DNA of 28,410 nt from Thermaceae bacterium (GCA_026985615.1 JALSQD010000069.1:1-28410), one strand, 5' to 3'; shown: positions 7,327 through 17,026, counted from the stretch's first letter. Notes: generated from the sequence alone by a model not told the origin. Program-made: numbers and translations.

Positions 7327-8199
7327 CTATCCGGCATATTGCACGCGCAAGCGGTTGGCCTCTGCAGACAAACGGTCGAGGGTGCCCACGTCCACACCCA
7401 CCTCGAAGCCAAGCCCGGCCAGGTAGGGCAGCACCACCTCGGTGGGCAGGTTGCCCACCAGCTCGTCGCCGGCGAAGGGGCAGCCGCCGATGCCGCCCAG
7501 CGCCCCCTCGAGCCAGCGCACACCCGCGTCTAGCACCGCGTCCACCTTGGCCCGCACCTCGTCCGGGTCGGGGCGGCTGTGCAGGTGGGCGCCCAGGCCG
7601 ACGGTCCCGTGGGCAGCGGCGACCGCCCGCAGTACCTCGTGGACGCGTTCGTGCCCGGCCACGCCGTAGGTGTCGGCGATGGCGATGCGGCGCACGCCCA
7701 GCTCGCGCAAGCGACCGACGAAGTCCACGACCTGATCTGGACTCCACGGGTCGCCGTAGGGGTTGCCGAAACCCATGGAGACGTAGATCACCAGCTCCAG
7801 CCCGTCGCTTCGCGCCAGCTCGAGCATCCGCTCCACCAGCGACCAAGAGTCCGCGACCGAGCGGCGGGTATTCTTCCGCTGAAAGGTCTCGCTGATCGAA
7901 AAGGGATAGCCCACCGAGGTCAGGTTACGTGCAACCAGCGCCCGCCCCATCCCCCGCTCGTTGGCGACGATGGCCAGGTAGTCGCGCCCGCCGGGCGGCG
8001 GCAGCAACCTAAGGACCTCTTCGGAATCGGCCATCTGCGGCACCCACTTAGGCGAGACGAAGCTGGCCAGGTCCAGGTGGTCGAAGCCGGCCTCCAGCAG
8101 CCGGCGCAGGAAGGCTGCCTTCTCTTCGGTCGGGATGGTGCGAGCGAACCCCTGCCAGGCGTCCCGGGGGCATTCGACGTAGGTAACGCGCCCTTCCAT
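7327..8199 (-). CDS. mvaB: Hydroxymethylglutaryl-CoA lyase
   Basis: The enzyme cleaves HMG-CoA into acetoacetate and acetyl-CoA, the last step of leucine catabolism. The 290 residues form a DRE-TIM-type metallolyase barrel. Visible active-site residues are R12-D13 (ECPRDAWQG), the HxH metal pair in GAHLHSRPD, and the Cys in the signature GGIGGCPFAG. ATG 8199 is chosen because GAAGGGG precedes it; a longer open frame upstream lies within the preceding gene. It follows the carboxylase gene after 8 nt, and that pairing fits leucine degradation via 3-methylglutaconyl-CoA; a hydratase and a biotin-carrying alpha subunit would be needed elsewhere in the genome. Confidence 0.92.
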   Translation of the reverse strand: MEGRVTYVECPRDAWQGFARTIPTEEKAAFLRRLLEAGFDHLDLASFVSPKWVPQMADSEEVLRLLPPPGGRDYLAIVANERGMGRALVARNLTSVGYPFSISETFQRKNTRRSVADSWSLVERMLELARSDGLELVIYVSMGFGNPYGDPWSPDQVVDFVGRLRELGVRRIAIADTYGVAGHERVHEVLRAVAAAHGTVGLGAHLHSRPDPDEVRAKVDAVLDAGVRWLEGALGGIGGCPFAGDELVGNLPTEVVLPYLAGLGFEVGVDVGTLDRLSAEANRLRVQYAG

Positions 8200-8207
8200 G
8201 GCCCCTT

Positions 8208-9869
<1,662 letters not shown>

Positions 9870-9875
9870 GGCCTC

Positions 9876-9904
9876 AGTATATCGGTTTTAAAGCCCTCAG
9901 GTAA
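9876..9904 (-). promoter_or_regulatory. Promoter of the carboxylase/lyase genes, probably leaderless
   Basis: On the minus strand TATACT (9876-9881) is preceded by TTACCT (9899-9904) with a 17-nt spacer. Only 6 nt (GAGGCC) separate the -10 from the ATG, so the transcript should begin at or next to the start codon. Leaderless mRNAs are well known in the Deinococcus-Thermus group. Confidence 0.6.
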
Positions 9905-9918
9905 TTTTTCGTTATACG

Positions 9919-9948
9919 TTGGACGCCCCGCGGGCGCTGCTCTATACT
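9919..9948 (+). promoter_or_regulatory. Promoter of the valS T-box leader
   Basis: TTGGAC (9919-9924) and TATACT (9943-9948) are spaced by 18 nt. Transcription would begin about 9955, immediately before the T-box structure. It stands back to back with the carboxylase promoter. Confidence 0.65.
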
Positions 9949-10130
9949 CATGACAAGGCCTGCTCGGGAGGAGTAGGCGGCCCGCGCGGCTCCAGAGAGG
10001 GCCCCCCACGGCTGGAAGGGGTCCGCCGCAGCACCGCCGAACGTCGCCCGAGGCGCCGCGGGAAGAACGGCCGCGAGGCTCAGTAGACCCCGCCGGGTGC
10101 GCCCGAGATAGCGCGAAAGAGTGCGGGATT

Positions 10131-10200
10131 TGGCATGTGGCGTGTGGCTTGTGGCTCGCAGGATCGATCAACACCACGAACCACCTACCACTAACTACAG
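10131..10200 (+). repeat. Heptanucleotide tandem repeats in inverted arrays inside the T-box leader
   Basis: Four 7-nt units of the form TGGCNNG (10131-10158) are followed, after 14 nt, by four units close to ACCACNN (10173-10200). The two arrays are largely complementary: GTGGCTTGTGG pairs with CCACGAACCAC at 10 of 11 positions counting one G-U pair. The segment is noticeably less G/C-rich than the rest of the leader and would form a long hairpin between Stem I and the antiterminator. Confidence 0.7.
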
Positions 10201-10250
10201 GCCGCGGCCGCAGGCCGCTCCCGAAGCGCGGTGGTACCGCGGGGAATCCT

Positions 10251-10280
10251 CCTCGTCCGCGCACGGACGCGGGGCTTTTT
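10251..10280 (+). terminator. T-box conditional terminator before valS
   Basis: The stem CCTCGTCCG / CGGACGCGG (one mismatch, CGCA loop) is followed by GGGGC and TTTTT. It competes with the antiterminator containing the T-box sequence at 10232-10242. Confidence 0.8.
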
Positions 10281-10304
10281 CTTGACCCCCCACCGGAGGT
10301 ACGC

Positions 10305-12905
10305 ATGAAGGAACTGCCCAAAGCCTACGATCCGCAACAAGTCGAGCCCCGCTGGGCCGAGCGCTGGGCCGAGCGGCCCTTCGTCGCCGATCCGCACAGC
10401 GGCAAGTCCCCCTTCGTCATCGTCATGCCGCCACCCAACGTGACCGGCGTGCTGCACATGGGCCACGCCCTCGACAACGCCCTGCAGGACGCGCTCATTC
10501 GCTACAAGCGGCTGCGCGGCTACGAGACGCTGTGGCTGCCCGGCACCGACCACGCCGGCATCGCCACGCAGGTGGTGGTCGAGCGGCTGCTGGCGAAAGA
10601 AGGCAAGACCCGTCACGACCTGGGGCGTGAGAAGTTTTTGGAGCGCGTCTGGCAGTGGCGCGAGGAGTCGGGCGGCCAGATCCTGGAGCAGCTCAAGCGC
10701 CTCGGCGCCAGCGCCGACTGGAGCCGGCTGGCCTTCACCATGGACGAGGTGCGCAGCCGCGCGGTGCGCTACGCCTTCGTCCGCTACCACCACGAGGGCC
10801 TGATCTACCGCGGCGAGCGCCTGCTCAACTGGTGCCCACGCTGCGAGACGACGCTCTCCGACCTGGAGGTGGACAACACCCCCACCCAGGGCACGCTCTA
10901 CACCCTCGCCTACCCGCTCGAAGGCGGCGGGGAAATCCGGATCGCCACGGTGCGGCCGGAGACGATCTTCGCCGACGTGGCCATCGCGGTGCATCCGGAA
11001 GACGACCGCTACAAGGACCTGATCGGCAAGAAGGCGCGCATCCCGCTGACCGAGATCTGGATCCCGGTGATCGCCGACGAGGCGGTGGAACGCGAGTTCG
11101 GCACCGGGGCCCTCAAGATCACCCCGGCGCACGACCCGACCGACTACGAGGTGGGCCGGCGTCACGGGCTGCCGGAGCCGAGCGTGATCGACCTGGAAGG
11201 AAAGCTGGTTAGCGAGCGGGTGCCCGAGCGCTTCCGCGGCCTGGACCGCTTCGAGGCGAGGAAGGCCGTGGCCAAGGCGCTGGAGGAGGAAGGCCACCTG
11301 CGCGCGGCCGAGCCCTACCAGATCGCGCTAGCCACTTGCGACCGCTGCGGCACCGCGGTCGAGTACGCCCTCTTCCCGCAGTGGTGGCTCAAGATGAAGC
11401 CGCTCGCGGACGAGGTGCTGCCCAAACTAAAGGAAGGCGACATCAAGTTCTACCCGGAGCGCTGGCGCAAGGTCAATATCGACTGGTTCGAGAACATCCG
11501 CGACTGGAACATCAGCCGCCAACTCTGGTGGGGCCACCAGATCCCCGCCTGGTACTGCCCCGAGGGGCACGTGACCGTGCCCGACCTGGAGCGCTTCGAC
11601 GAGGACCCGAAAGCCTGCGCGGTCTGCGGGAGCCCCGAGCTCGAGCGCGACCCCGACGTCCTCGACACCTGGTTCTCCTCGGCGCTGTGGCCGCTCTCGA
11701 CGCTGGGCTGGCCCGAGGACACCGAGGACTACCGCGCCTTCTACCCCACCAGCGTGCTGGTGACCGGCTACGACATCCTCTTCCTCTGGGTCAGCCGCAT
11801 GGAGGTCTCGGGCTACCACTTCGACGGCCGCCGCCCCTTCGAGGCGGTGATGCTTCATGGCCTGGTCCTCGACGAGAAGGGCAAGAAGATGTCCAAGTCG
11901 AAGGGCAACGTGGTGGACCCGCTCGAGCTGGTGGAGCAGTACGGCGCCGACGCGCTGCGCTTCGCCCTCATCCACCTGGCCACCGGCGGGCAGGACATCC
12001 GCTTCGACCGCCGCTGGGTGGAGATGGGCCGCAACTTCGCCAACAAGCTCTGGAACGCCGCCCGTTTCGTGTTCATGAACCGCGAGGGCTTCGAGGCGAA
12101 GACCGACGAGCCCACCCTGGCCGACCGCTGGATGGCGGCGCGGCTGCGCGAAGGCATCCACAACATCACCCAGCTCTACGACGCCTACGAGCTCGCGCTC
12201 GCCAGCCGCGAGGTCTACCAGCTGGTCTGGAGCGAGTTCTGCGACTGGTACATCGAGGCCGCCAAGCCGGCGCTGCGCGCGGGCAACGCCGCGACGCTGC
12301 GGGGGCTGGAGGCGGCGCTGGAAGCACTGCTCAAACTCCTCCACCCCTTCATGCCCTTCGTCACCAGTGAGATCTACACCGCCTTGAAGCGGGACCCCGA
12401 AGCCGAGCTGGCGCGGGCCGACTGGCCCGAGGCCAAGGCCTTCGTGGCCGACGAGGAGGCCCTGACCGCCTTCAAGGTGCTCCAGAACGCGGTCACCGCC
12501 ACCCGCAGCCTCCGGGCCGAGCTGGGCCTGCCGCCTCAGCAGGAGATCACCGTCCACGCCGAGGGGCCGGGGTCGGCTGTGCTGCTCGAGAACGCCGTCC
12601 TGTTCCGCTTCCTCGCCCGTGCCAAGGTGCTGGAGGGGCGGCCGGAGCAGGCCGTCAGTGCGGTCACACCCCAGGCCACGATCTGGCTCGAACTCGAGGG
12701 ACTGGTGGACGTCGAGGCCTGGAAGAAGAAGCAGAAGAAGAAGGCTTCCGAGCTCGAGCGCCGCATCGCCGGGCTGGAGAAGAAGCTCGCCAACCCCGGC
12801 TTCACCGAACGCGCCCCGGCCGAGGTGGTCGAGCGCGAGCGGCGCAACCTGGAGGAGGCGAAGAGCCAGCTCGAGCGCATCCGCGAGGTGCTGGCCCGCT
12901 TCTAG
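10305..12905 (+). CDS. valS: Valyl-tRNA synthetase
   Basis: ValRS charges tRNA-Val and edits mis-activated threonine. The ATG at 10305 follows GGAGGT by 4 nt and gives 866 residues, close to the Thermus enzyme. Class I signatures are PPPNVTGVLHMGHAL (HMGH at 51-54) and KMSKS at 528-532. Between them lies the CP1 editing domain (TVRPETIFADVAIAV and the later GTGALKITPAHDPTDYEVG). Cys pairs in NWCPRCETT, CDRCG and CPEGH/CAVCG may bind zinc. The anticodon-binding helical domain follows, and the C-terminal 70 or so residues, beginning near KKKQKKKASELERRI, form the ValRS arm-like coiled coil. Expression is controlled by the T-box upstream; a bidirectional terminator follows the stop. Confidence 0.97.
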   Translation: MKELPKAYDPQQVEPRWAERWAERPFVADPHSGKSPFVIVMPPPNVTGVLHMGHALDNALQDALIRYKRLRGYETLWLPGTDHAGIATQVVVERLLAKEGKTRHDLGREKFLERVWQWREESGGQILEQLKRLGASADWSRLAFTMDEVRSRAVRYAFVRYHHEGLIYRGERLLNWCPRCETTLSDLEVDNTPTQGTLYTLAYPLEGGGEIRIATVRPETIFADVAIAVHPEDDRYKDLIGKKARIPLTEIWIPVIADEAVEREFGTGALKITPAHDPTDYEVGRRHGLPEPSVIDLEGKLVSERVPERFRGLDRFEARKAVAKALEEEGHLRAAEPYQIALATCDRCGTAVEYALFPQWWLKMKPLADEVLPKLKEGDIKFYPERWRKVNIDWFENIRDWNISRQLWWGHQIPAWYCPEGHVTVPDLERFDEDPKACAVCGSPELERDPDVLDTWFSSALWPLSTLGWPEDTEDYRAFYPTSVLVTGYDILFLWVSRMEVSGYHFDGRRPFEAVMLHGLVLDEKGKKMSKSKGNVVDPLELVEQYGADALRFALIHLATGGQDIRFDRRWVEMGRNFANKLWNAARFVFMNREGFEAKTDEPTLADRWMAARLREGIHNITQLYDAYELALASREVYQLVWSEFCDWYIEAAKPALRAGNAATLRGLEAALEALLKLLHPFMPFVTSEIYTALKRDPEAELARADWPEAKAFVADEEALTAFKVLQNAVTATRSLRAELGLPPQQEITVHAEGPGSAVLLENAVLFRFLARAKVLEGRPEQAVSAVTPQATIWLELEGLVDVEAWKKKQKKKASELERRIAGLEKKLANPGFTERAPAEVVERERRNLEEAKSQLERIREVLARF

Positions 12906-12917
12906 CCCCAAAAAACA

Positions 12918-12946
12918 GGGCGCCGCGGCCACCGGCCGCGGCGCCC
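12918..12946. terminator. Bidirectional rho-independent terminator between valS and the ribose operon
   Basis: A perfect 13-bp G/C stem (12918-12930 and 12934-12946, loop ACC) is flanked by ATTTTT on the plus side and by AAAAAA at 12910-12915, which reads as TTTTTT on the minus strand. It ends valS rightwards and the rbs/fucU operon leftwards. Confidence 0.92.
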
Positions 12947-12959
12947 ATTTTTCACTTGC

Positions 12960-13391
12960 TCACTCGGGGAAGATGACGCCCTTTTTCAGGATGATGCAGG
13001 CGTAAAGCTTGGTCTCGCTGGTGGCCACGATGGTGTAGGCATCCTGGGCGTGGTCGTAGTACTCGAAGCGGTCGATGGGCTGCACCCGGGCGTCCTCGCC
13101 CGAGGCCTTCAGCACCGCGTCGAACTCCTTCCACACCTCGGGCTTCGTCTCCTCGCCGTTGTCCATGTACCAGACGTTGGCATCGGTGAAGGTATCGAGC
13201 GGCATGAGCTCGAGAATGGCCCGCACCAGCTCGGGCGTCCCCAGCCCGTCAGCGCGGATCACCGGCGGACCGGAGGAGTGGGCGGGGTAGTTGCCGTCCA
13301 CGATAGCGATCTCGTCACCGTGGCCCATCTCGGCCAGCGTGGCCAGCAATTCGGGCGAAAGCTGCGGTGGAACTCCCTTGAGCATGGACAT
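12960..13391 (-). CDS. FucU/RbsD-family sugar mutarotase
   Basis: The family interconverts anomers of fucose or ribose after uptake, so that the kinase or isomerase receives the correct form. The 143 residues resemble FucU (L-fucose mutarotase) more than RbsD: SPELLATLAEMGHGDEIAIV, PAHSSGPPVIRADGL and RFEYYDHAQDAYTIVAT all have close counterparts in FucU, including the catalytic His in GHGDE. The first ATG (13391) is chosen because AAGGAGG is 7 nt upstream. It is the last gene of the rbsB-rbsA-rbsC operon, 12 nt after rbsC, so the physiological sugar is probably ribose or another pentose/deoxyhexose. Which sugar cannot be told from sequence alone. Confidence 0.88.
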   Translation of the reverse strand: MSMLKGVPPQLSPELLATLAEMGHGDEIAIVDGNYPAHSSGPPVIRADGLGTPELVRAILELMPLDTFTDANVWYMDNGEETKPEVWKEFDAVLKASGEDARVQPIDRFEYYDHAQDAYTIVATSETKLYACIILKKGVIFPE

Positions 13392-13403
13392 GACCTAACC
13401 TCC

Positions 13404-14348
13404 TTAGACCTCGCTGGGGCGGTTCTTGAGGCTGTCGATCATCACCGCCAGGAAGATGACCGCACCCTTGAGGAAGCTCTGCCAGAAGGGCGGCACGTTG
13501 AGCAGGTTCATGCCGTTGTTGATCACGCCGATCAGCAGCACGCCGATGATCGTGCCGATGATCGTGCCCTTGCCGCCCATGAGCGACGCCCCGCCGATGA
13601 TGACCGCGGCGATGGCGTCGAGCTCGTAGCCCGTGGCCGCCGTGGGCATGGCCGCACCCAGACGCCCGGTGAGCACCAGGCCCGCGATGGCGCAGGAGAC
13701 ACCCGAGACGACGTAAACGAAGTAGAGCACCCAGTGGGTCCGGATGCCCGAGAGCGCCGCAGCCTTGGGGTTCGACCCCACCGCGTAGATATTGCGCCCC
13801 AGCACGGTGCTGCGCAACACCACCTCGGCAATGAGGGCGTAGAGCAAAAAGATGATCACGGCCACCGAGACGCCCCCGATCGCCCCCGCGCCGAAGAACT
13901 CGAAGGAGGCGGGGAAGTCGAAGATCGTCTTGCCGTCGGAGAGGACCATGGTGAGGCCGCGGGCCATGGCCATCGTTGCCAGGGTAACGATGAAGGGCGC
14001 CATCCCGATCTTGGTGATGGAGAAGCCGTGGAAAAGCCCGATGGCCACGCCGAAAAGCAGGTTGATAAGGATCACCGCCCACACAGGCACGCCCGCGTGA
14101 AGCATCAGCGCCATGATCACACCCGAGAGCGCAACCACCGAGCCCACCGAGAGGTCGATCCCGGCGGTGAGGATAACGAAGGTCATGCCAATGGCGATGA
14201 TGCCCTGGATCGAGGACTGGAGCAGGATGTTGAGCAGGTTGAACTTGGTTAGGAAGACGGGCGAGGTGAAGGCAAAGAAGGCCCCCACGGCCAAGAGACC
14301 TAAAAAGACGATAAACTCGCTGCTTGATAACAACGACTTCAGCTTCAT
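13404..14348 (-). CDS. rbsC: Ribose-type ABC transporter permease RbsC
   Basis: The 314-residue integral membrane protein forms the translocation channel of the sugar importer. It has about eight to ten hydrophobic segments and the family signatures GMTFVILTAGIDLSVGSVVAL in the N half, the cytoplasmic GRNIYAVGSNPKAAALSGI loop that contacts the ATPase, and the GGASLMGGKGTIIGTIIG segment near the C-terminus. The ATG overlaps the rbsA stop (ATGA) and GGGGAGG lies 7 nt upstream, so it is translationally coupled to rbsA. Confidence 0.94.
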   Translation of the reverse strand: MKLKSLLSSSEFIVFLGLLAVGAFFAFTSPVFLTKFNLLNILLQSSIQGIIAIGMTFVILTAGIDLSVGSVVALSGVIMALMLHAGVPVWAVILINLLFGVAIGLFHGFSITKIGMAPFIVTLATMAMARGLTMVLSDGKTIFDFPASFEFFGAGAIGGVSVAVIIFLLYALIAEVVLRSTVLGRNIYAVGSNPKAAALSGIRTHWVLYFVYVVSGVSCAIAGLVLTGRLGAAMPTAATGYELDAIAAVIIGGASLMGGKGTIIGTIIGVLLIGVINNGMNLLNVPPFWQSFLKGAVIFLAVMIDSLKNRPSEV

Positions 14349-15862
14349 GACGCGGCCTCCCCGGTCGTACCGACCTGCAAACAGTACTTGAGTACGTTCT
14401 CTTCGTTGATGGCGTCACCCACCAGCTCCGCGGTGATGCGCCCTTCCGACATGGTGTAGACCCGGTCCGCGCACCCGATGACCTCGGGTAGCTCCGAGCT
14501 GACGAAAACGACCGCCTTCCCCTGGTCGGCCAGATCGGCGATCAGGCGGTAGATCTCGAGCTTGGCCCCCACGTCGATGCCGCGGGTGGGCTCGTCGAGG
14601 AGGATGATGTCGGGATCGGTAATGAGCGCCTTGGCCAGGCAGACCTTCTGCTGGTTGCCACCCGAGAGATGGTAGACGTCCACGTCCACCGAGGGCGCCT
14701 TGACGTTGAGCTTCTTAGCGTAGTGCTCGGCCGCGCTGCGTTCCTCGTGCGTGCGGGTGAAGCCCATACGCACGAAATGGCCCACCTGGATGGCCAGGTA
14801 GGTAATGTTCTTCCAAATAGGGTTGCCAAAGAAGAGGTTCTCGCCTTTGCGGTCTTCCGAGGAGTAGACCATTCCCTGGCGGATCGCGTCCTGCGGGTGT
14901 CGCATGCGCACCGCGCGGCCGCGCAACTTGAGCTCGCCCACGTGCACCGGGCGCGCACCCACCATGGCCTTGAGCAGCTCGGTGCGACCGGAACCGAGCA
15001 GGCCGTAGATGCCCACGACCTCGGAGCGCCGCAGCTTGAAATCGACATCCTTGAGGAAGCCGTCGCTAAGCCCCCGCGCCTCGAGCACCACCTCGCCCGG
15101 CTGGTGATCGCCCTTGTAGTAGATGTTCTGGATGTCGCGGCCCACCATCTTGGCCACCAGCACCTCTTCAGTGGCCTCCGCGGTCGGCATGACGGCCACG
15201 GTCTTGCCGTCGCGCAGCACGTGGATGCGGTCGGTGATCTCGAAGATCTCGTCCAGGTGGTGCGAAACGTAGATGATGCCGATGCCCTGTTGCTGCAAAC
15301 GGCGGATTACCTGGAAGAGGTTCTCGATCTCGGGCCCGGTGAGCGATGAGGTGGGCTCGTCGAGCAGGAGGACCCGCGCGTCGTACGACAGCGCCTTGGC
15401 GATCTCCACCGACTGTTTCACCCCGATGGGGAGGTCAGCTACAATCGCGCGCGGGTCAATGTCCTGCATTCCGCTGCTCTCCAGGATCTCGCGGGTCTGC
15501 CGGTAGAGGCGCCCCCAGTCCACGAAACCGCCCCGGCGGGGCAGGCGGTTGATGAAGATGTTCTCGGCCACGCTGAGGTGCGGGATGAGGTTGAGCTCCT
15601 GATAGACGATCGAGATGCCCGCGTCCAGCGCGTCTTTGGGCGAGCGGAACTGCACCTCGCGGCCACCGAGGCGGATCTGCCCCCGCGTGGGGGTGTAGAC
15701 GCCGCCGATGAGCTTCATCAGCGTCGACTTGCCCGCCCCGTTTTCGCCCACAAGGCCCAGCACCTCGCCCGGATTCAATGTGAGCGAGACGTCGTCCAAG
15801 GCGACGACGCCGGGAAAAACCTTGGTCAGGTTGCGTGTTTCCAGCAGCGGTGAAGGTTTCAT
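14345..15862 (-). CDS. rbsA: Ribose-type ABC transporter ATP-binding protein RbsA (two ATPase domains)
   Basis: The 505-residue protein is a tandem ATPase that powers uptake through RbsC. The first domain has Walker A GENGAGKST (39-47), the signature-like LPIGVKQSVEIAKAL and Walker B VLLLDEPTSSL. The second has the degenerate P-loop GLLGSGRTE typical of this family, the signature LSGGNQQK and Walker B IILLDEPTRGID. Its start at 15862 has only a weak AAGAG binding site. It follows rbsB after a 93-nt gap that contains a strong hairpin, suggesting lower expression than the binding protein. Confidence 0.95.
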   Translation of the reverse strand: MKPSPLLETRNLTKVFPGVVALDDVSLTLNPGEVLGLVGENGAGKSTLMKLIGGVYTPTRGQIRLGGREVQFRSPKDALDAGISIVYQELNLIPHLSVAENIFINRLPRRGGFVDWGRLYRQTREILESSGMQDIDPRAIVADLPIGVKQSVEIAKALSYDARVLLLDEPTSSLTGPEIENLFQVIRRLQQQGIGIIYVSHHLDEIFEITDRIHVLRDGKTVAVMPTAEATEEVLVAKMVGRDIQNIYYKGDHQPGEVVLEARGLSDGFLKDVDFKLRRSEVVGIYGLLGSGRTELLKAMVGARPVHVGELKLRGRAVRMRHPQDAIRQGMVYSSEDRKGENLFFGNPIWKNITYLAIQVGHFVRMGFTRTHEERSAAEHYAKKLNVKAPSVDVDVYHLSGGNQQKVCLAKALITDPDIILLDEPTRGIDVGAKLEIYRLIADLADQGKAVVFVSSELPEVIGCADRVYTMSEGRITAELVGDAINEENVLKYCLQVGTTGEAAS

Positions 15863-15902
15863 CGTTTCTCTTGGGGGTCCTGGAAACGCCTGCGGGGGTG
15901 GG

Positions 15903-15935
15903 GGTTGGGGGCATCCGCCTGCGATGCCCCCAACC
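15903..15935 (-). repeat. Intercistronic hairpin between rbsB and rbsA
   Basis: A perfect 13-bp inverted repeat (15903-15915 and 15923-15935, 7-nt loop) lies between the binding-protein and ATPase genes. No T-run follows in the direction of transcription, so it is more likely an mRNA stabiliser or partial terminator that keeps rbsB mRNA abundant relative to rbsA. The flanking plus strand carries three close G5 runs at about 15892-15911. Confidence 0.8.
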
Positions 15936-15955
15936 GGTCGGTCGTCAGGTGCGAC

Positions 15956-16915
15956 TTACTGCTCGGCCCAGTTCTTGCGCTTGTCCACGTTCTCCTTGGT
16001 CACCGGGGTGAACGGAGTGTAGTAGTGCTTGGGCACTTCCTTGCCGTTGAGGTAGTCCACCGCGAACTCCACAGCCTTCTCGCCCATCATCACGGGCTCC
16101 TGGGAGATGGTGCAGTCGATGTAGCCTTCGCGGATCAGGTCGAGGGCCTGCTTGATGCCGTCGATGCCGACGATGTAGATGTGGCCCGGCTCGCCCACCT
16201 TCTTGAGCTTGCCCATGGCCTTGAGGGCTCGGGCGGCGCCAACGGTGTTGTCGTCGTTGTGGCCGTAGATCGCGTCCACGTCGGGGTGCGCCAGCACCAG
16301 GTTGGTCGTCACGTTGAAGGCCTTCTCCTGGTTGAAGTCGGCCGGCTGTGAGGCCACCAACTTGAGGCCGGGATACTTCTCGAGCTGCTCGTGGAAACCC
16401 TTACCGCGGTCGCGGGCGGCGGTGGTACCCACCAGGCCAACGAGCTCGATGACGTTGCCCTTAACCTCGCCGTACTTCTCCTTCATGGCCTCGGCGATCA
16501 GATCGGCGGCCAGGCGGCCCATAGCGACGTTATCGGTCTCGAGGAACGAGGTCACCTCGACGCCGGTCACACCGCGGTCGAGCGCGAAGACGGGGATGCC
16601 CGCGTCCAGGGCCTTCTTGACGGCCGGGGCGATGGCCTCGGCGTCGCGCGGGTTGATAATGATGGCGTCGACACCCTTGGTGATCAGGTCTTCCACATCG
16701 GCGGCCTGCTTGGCGGAGTCGCCGTTGGCGTTGACCATGATCAGCTCGACGCCGTACTTCTTGGCGCCGTTCTCGACCCCCTTGGTCATCCCTACGAAGA
16801 AGGCGTTGTTCAGGGTGCTGATCGAGTAACCGATCACGATCTTGTCACCCTGCGCGAACGCGCTGAGGGCGAATACGAAGAGGGCACCTAATACTAATCT
16901 CATGTAGTTTTTCAT
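15956..16915 (-). CDS. rbsB: Ribose-type sugar-binding protein RbsB
   Basis: This is the periplasmic receptor that delivers sugar to RbsA/RbsC. Of 319 residues the first 21 or so form a signal peptide with a likely cleavage after AFA; there is no lipobox. Ligand-site residues known from E. coli RbsB are conserved in place: STLNNAFF, ALDRGV, AARDRG, GHNDDN, VGIDG and ISQEP. This makes ribose the best guess. It is the first gene of the operon, with AAGGAGG 6 nt before the ATG and a good promoter upstream. Confidence 0.93.
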   Translation of the reverse strand: MKNYMRLVLGALFVFALSAFAQGDKIVIGYSISTLNNAFFVGMTKGVENGAKKYGVELIMVNANGDSAKQAADVEDLITKGVDAIIINPRDAEAIAPAVKKALDAGIPVFALDRGVTGVEVTSFLETDNVAMGRLAADLIAEAMKEKYGEVKGNVIELVGLVGTTAARDRGKGFHEQLEKYPGLKLVASQPADFNQEKAFNVTTNLVLAHPDVDAIYGHNDDNTVGAARALKAMGKLKKVGEPGHIYIVGIDGIKQALDLIREGYIDCTISQEPVMMGEKAVEFAVDYLNGKEVPKHYYTPFTPVTKENVDKRKNWAEQ

Positions 16916-16961
16916 CTCCTACCTCCTTATCGTTGTTTTACCACGTGATTTGAACACCCGA

Positions 16962-16990
16962 AGTGTATCGCAGCCCGTTGGGGAAGTCAA
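16962..16990 (-). promoter_or_regulatory. Promoter of the rbs operon
   Basis: Minus-strand TTGACT (16985-16990) and TACACT (16962-16967) are separated by exactly 17 nt. The resulting leader is about 45 nt and contains the rbsB ribosome binding site. Confidence 0.75.
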
Positions 16991-17004
16991 TAAACCTTTA
17001 CTTG

Positions 17005-17018
17005 AACCGGAAACGATT
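17005..17018. promoter_or_regulatory. Possible LacI-family-type operator upstream of the rbs promoter
   Basis: AACCGGAAACGATT fits the loose LacI-family pattern AAnCGnnnnCGnTT with one imperfect pair between half-sites. It lies 14 nt upstream of the -35. No regulator gene is present in the window, so the assignment is tentative. Confidence 0.3.
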
Positions 17019-17026
17019 CGGGGGTT

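Larger units (their letters stand above)
9955..10282 (+). promoter_or_regulatory. T-box riboswitch controlling valS (valine specifier GUC)
   Basis: This 435-nt space between the divergent genes is mostly a T-box leader. The conserved T-box sequence TGGTACCGCGG is at 10232-10242. Upstream are Stem I hallmarks: a GAGTAG segment near 9970, CAGAGAGGG near 9993-10001, GCTGGAA near 10011, and GAACGTCGCC at 10039-10048, where GTC (10043-10045) is a valine codon at the specifier position. The leader ends in a terminator hairpin with arms 10251-10259 and 10264-10272 and TTTTT at 10276-10280. Uncharged tRNA-Val pairs with the specifier and the T-box sequence, stabilising the antiterminator and switching on valS. 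The exact limits of the stems are not computed. Confidence 0.88.

Noticed and set aside
10137..10304. N-terminal extension of valS
   Set aside because: This stretch is the T-box leader and terminator; the ATG at 10305 with GGAGGT is clearly the start.
13050..14252. 400-codon plus-strand frame opposite rbsC and the mutarotase gene
   Set aside because: Crosses two well-supported genes on the other strand; composition rich in His, Asp and Arg typical of antisense frames.
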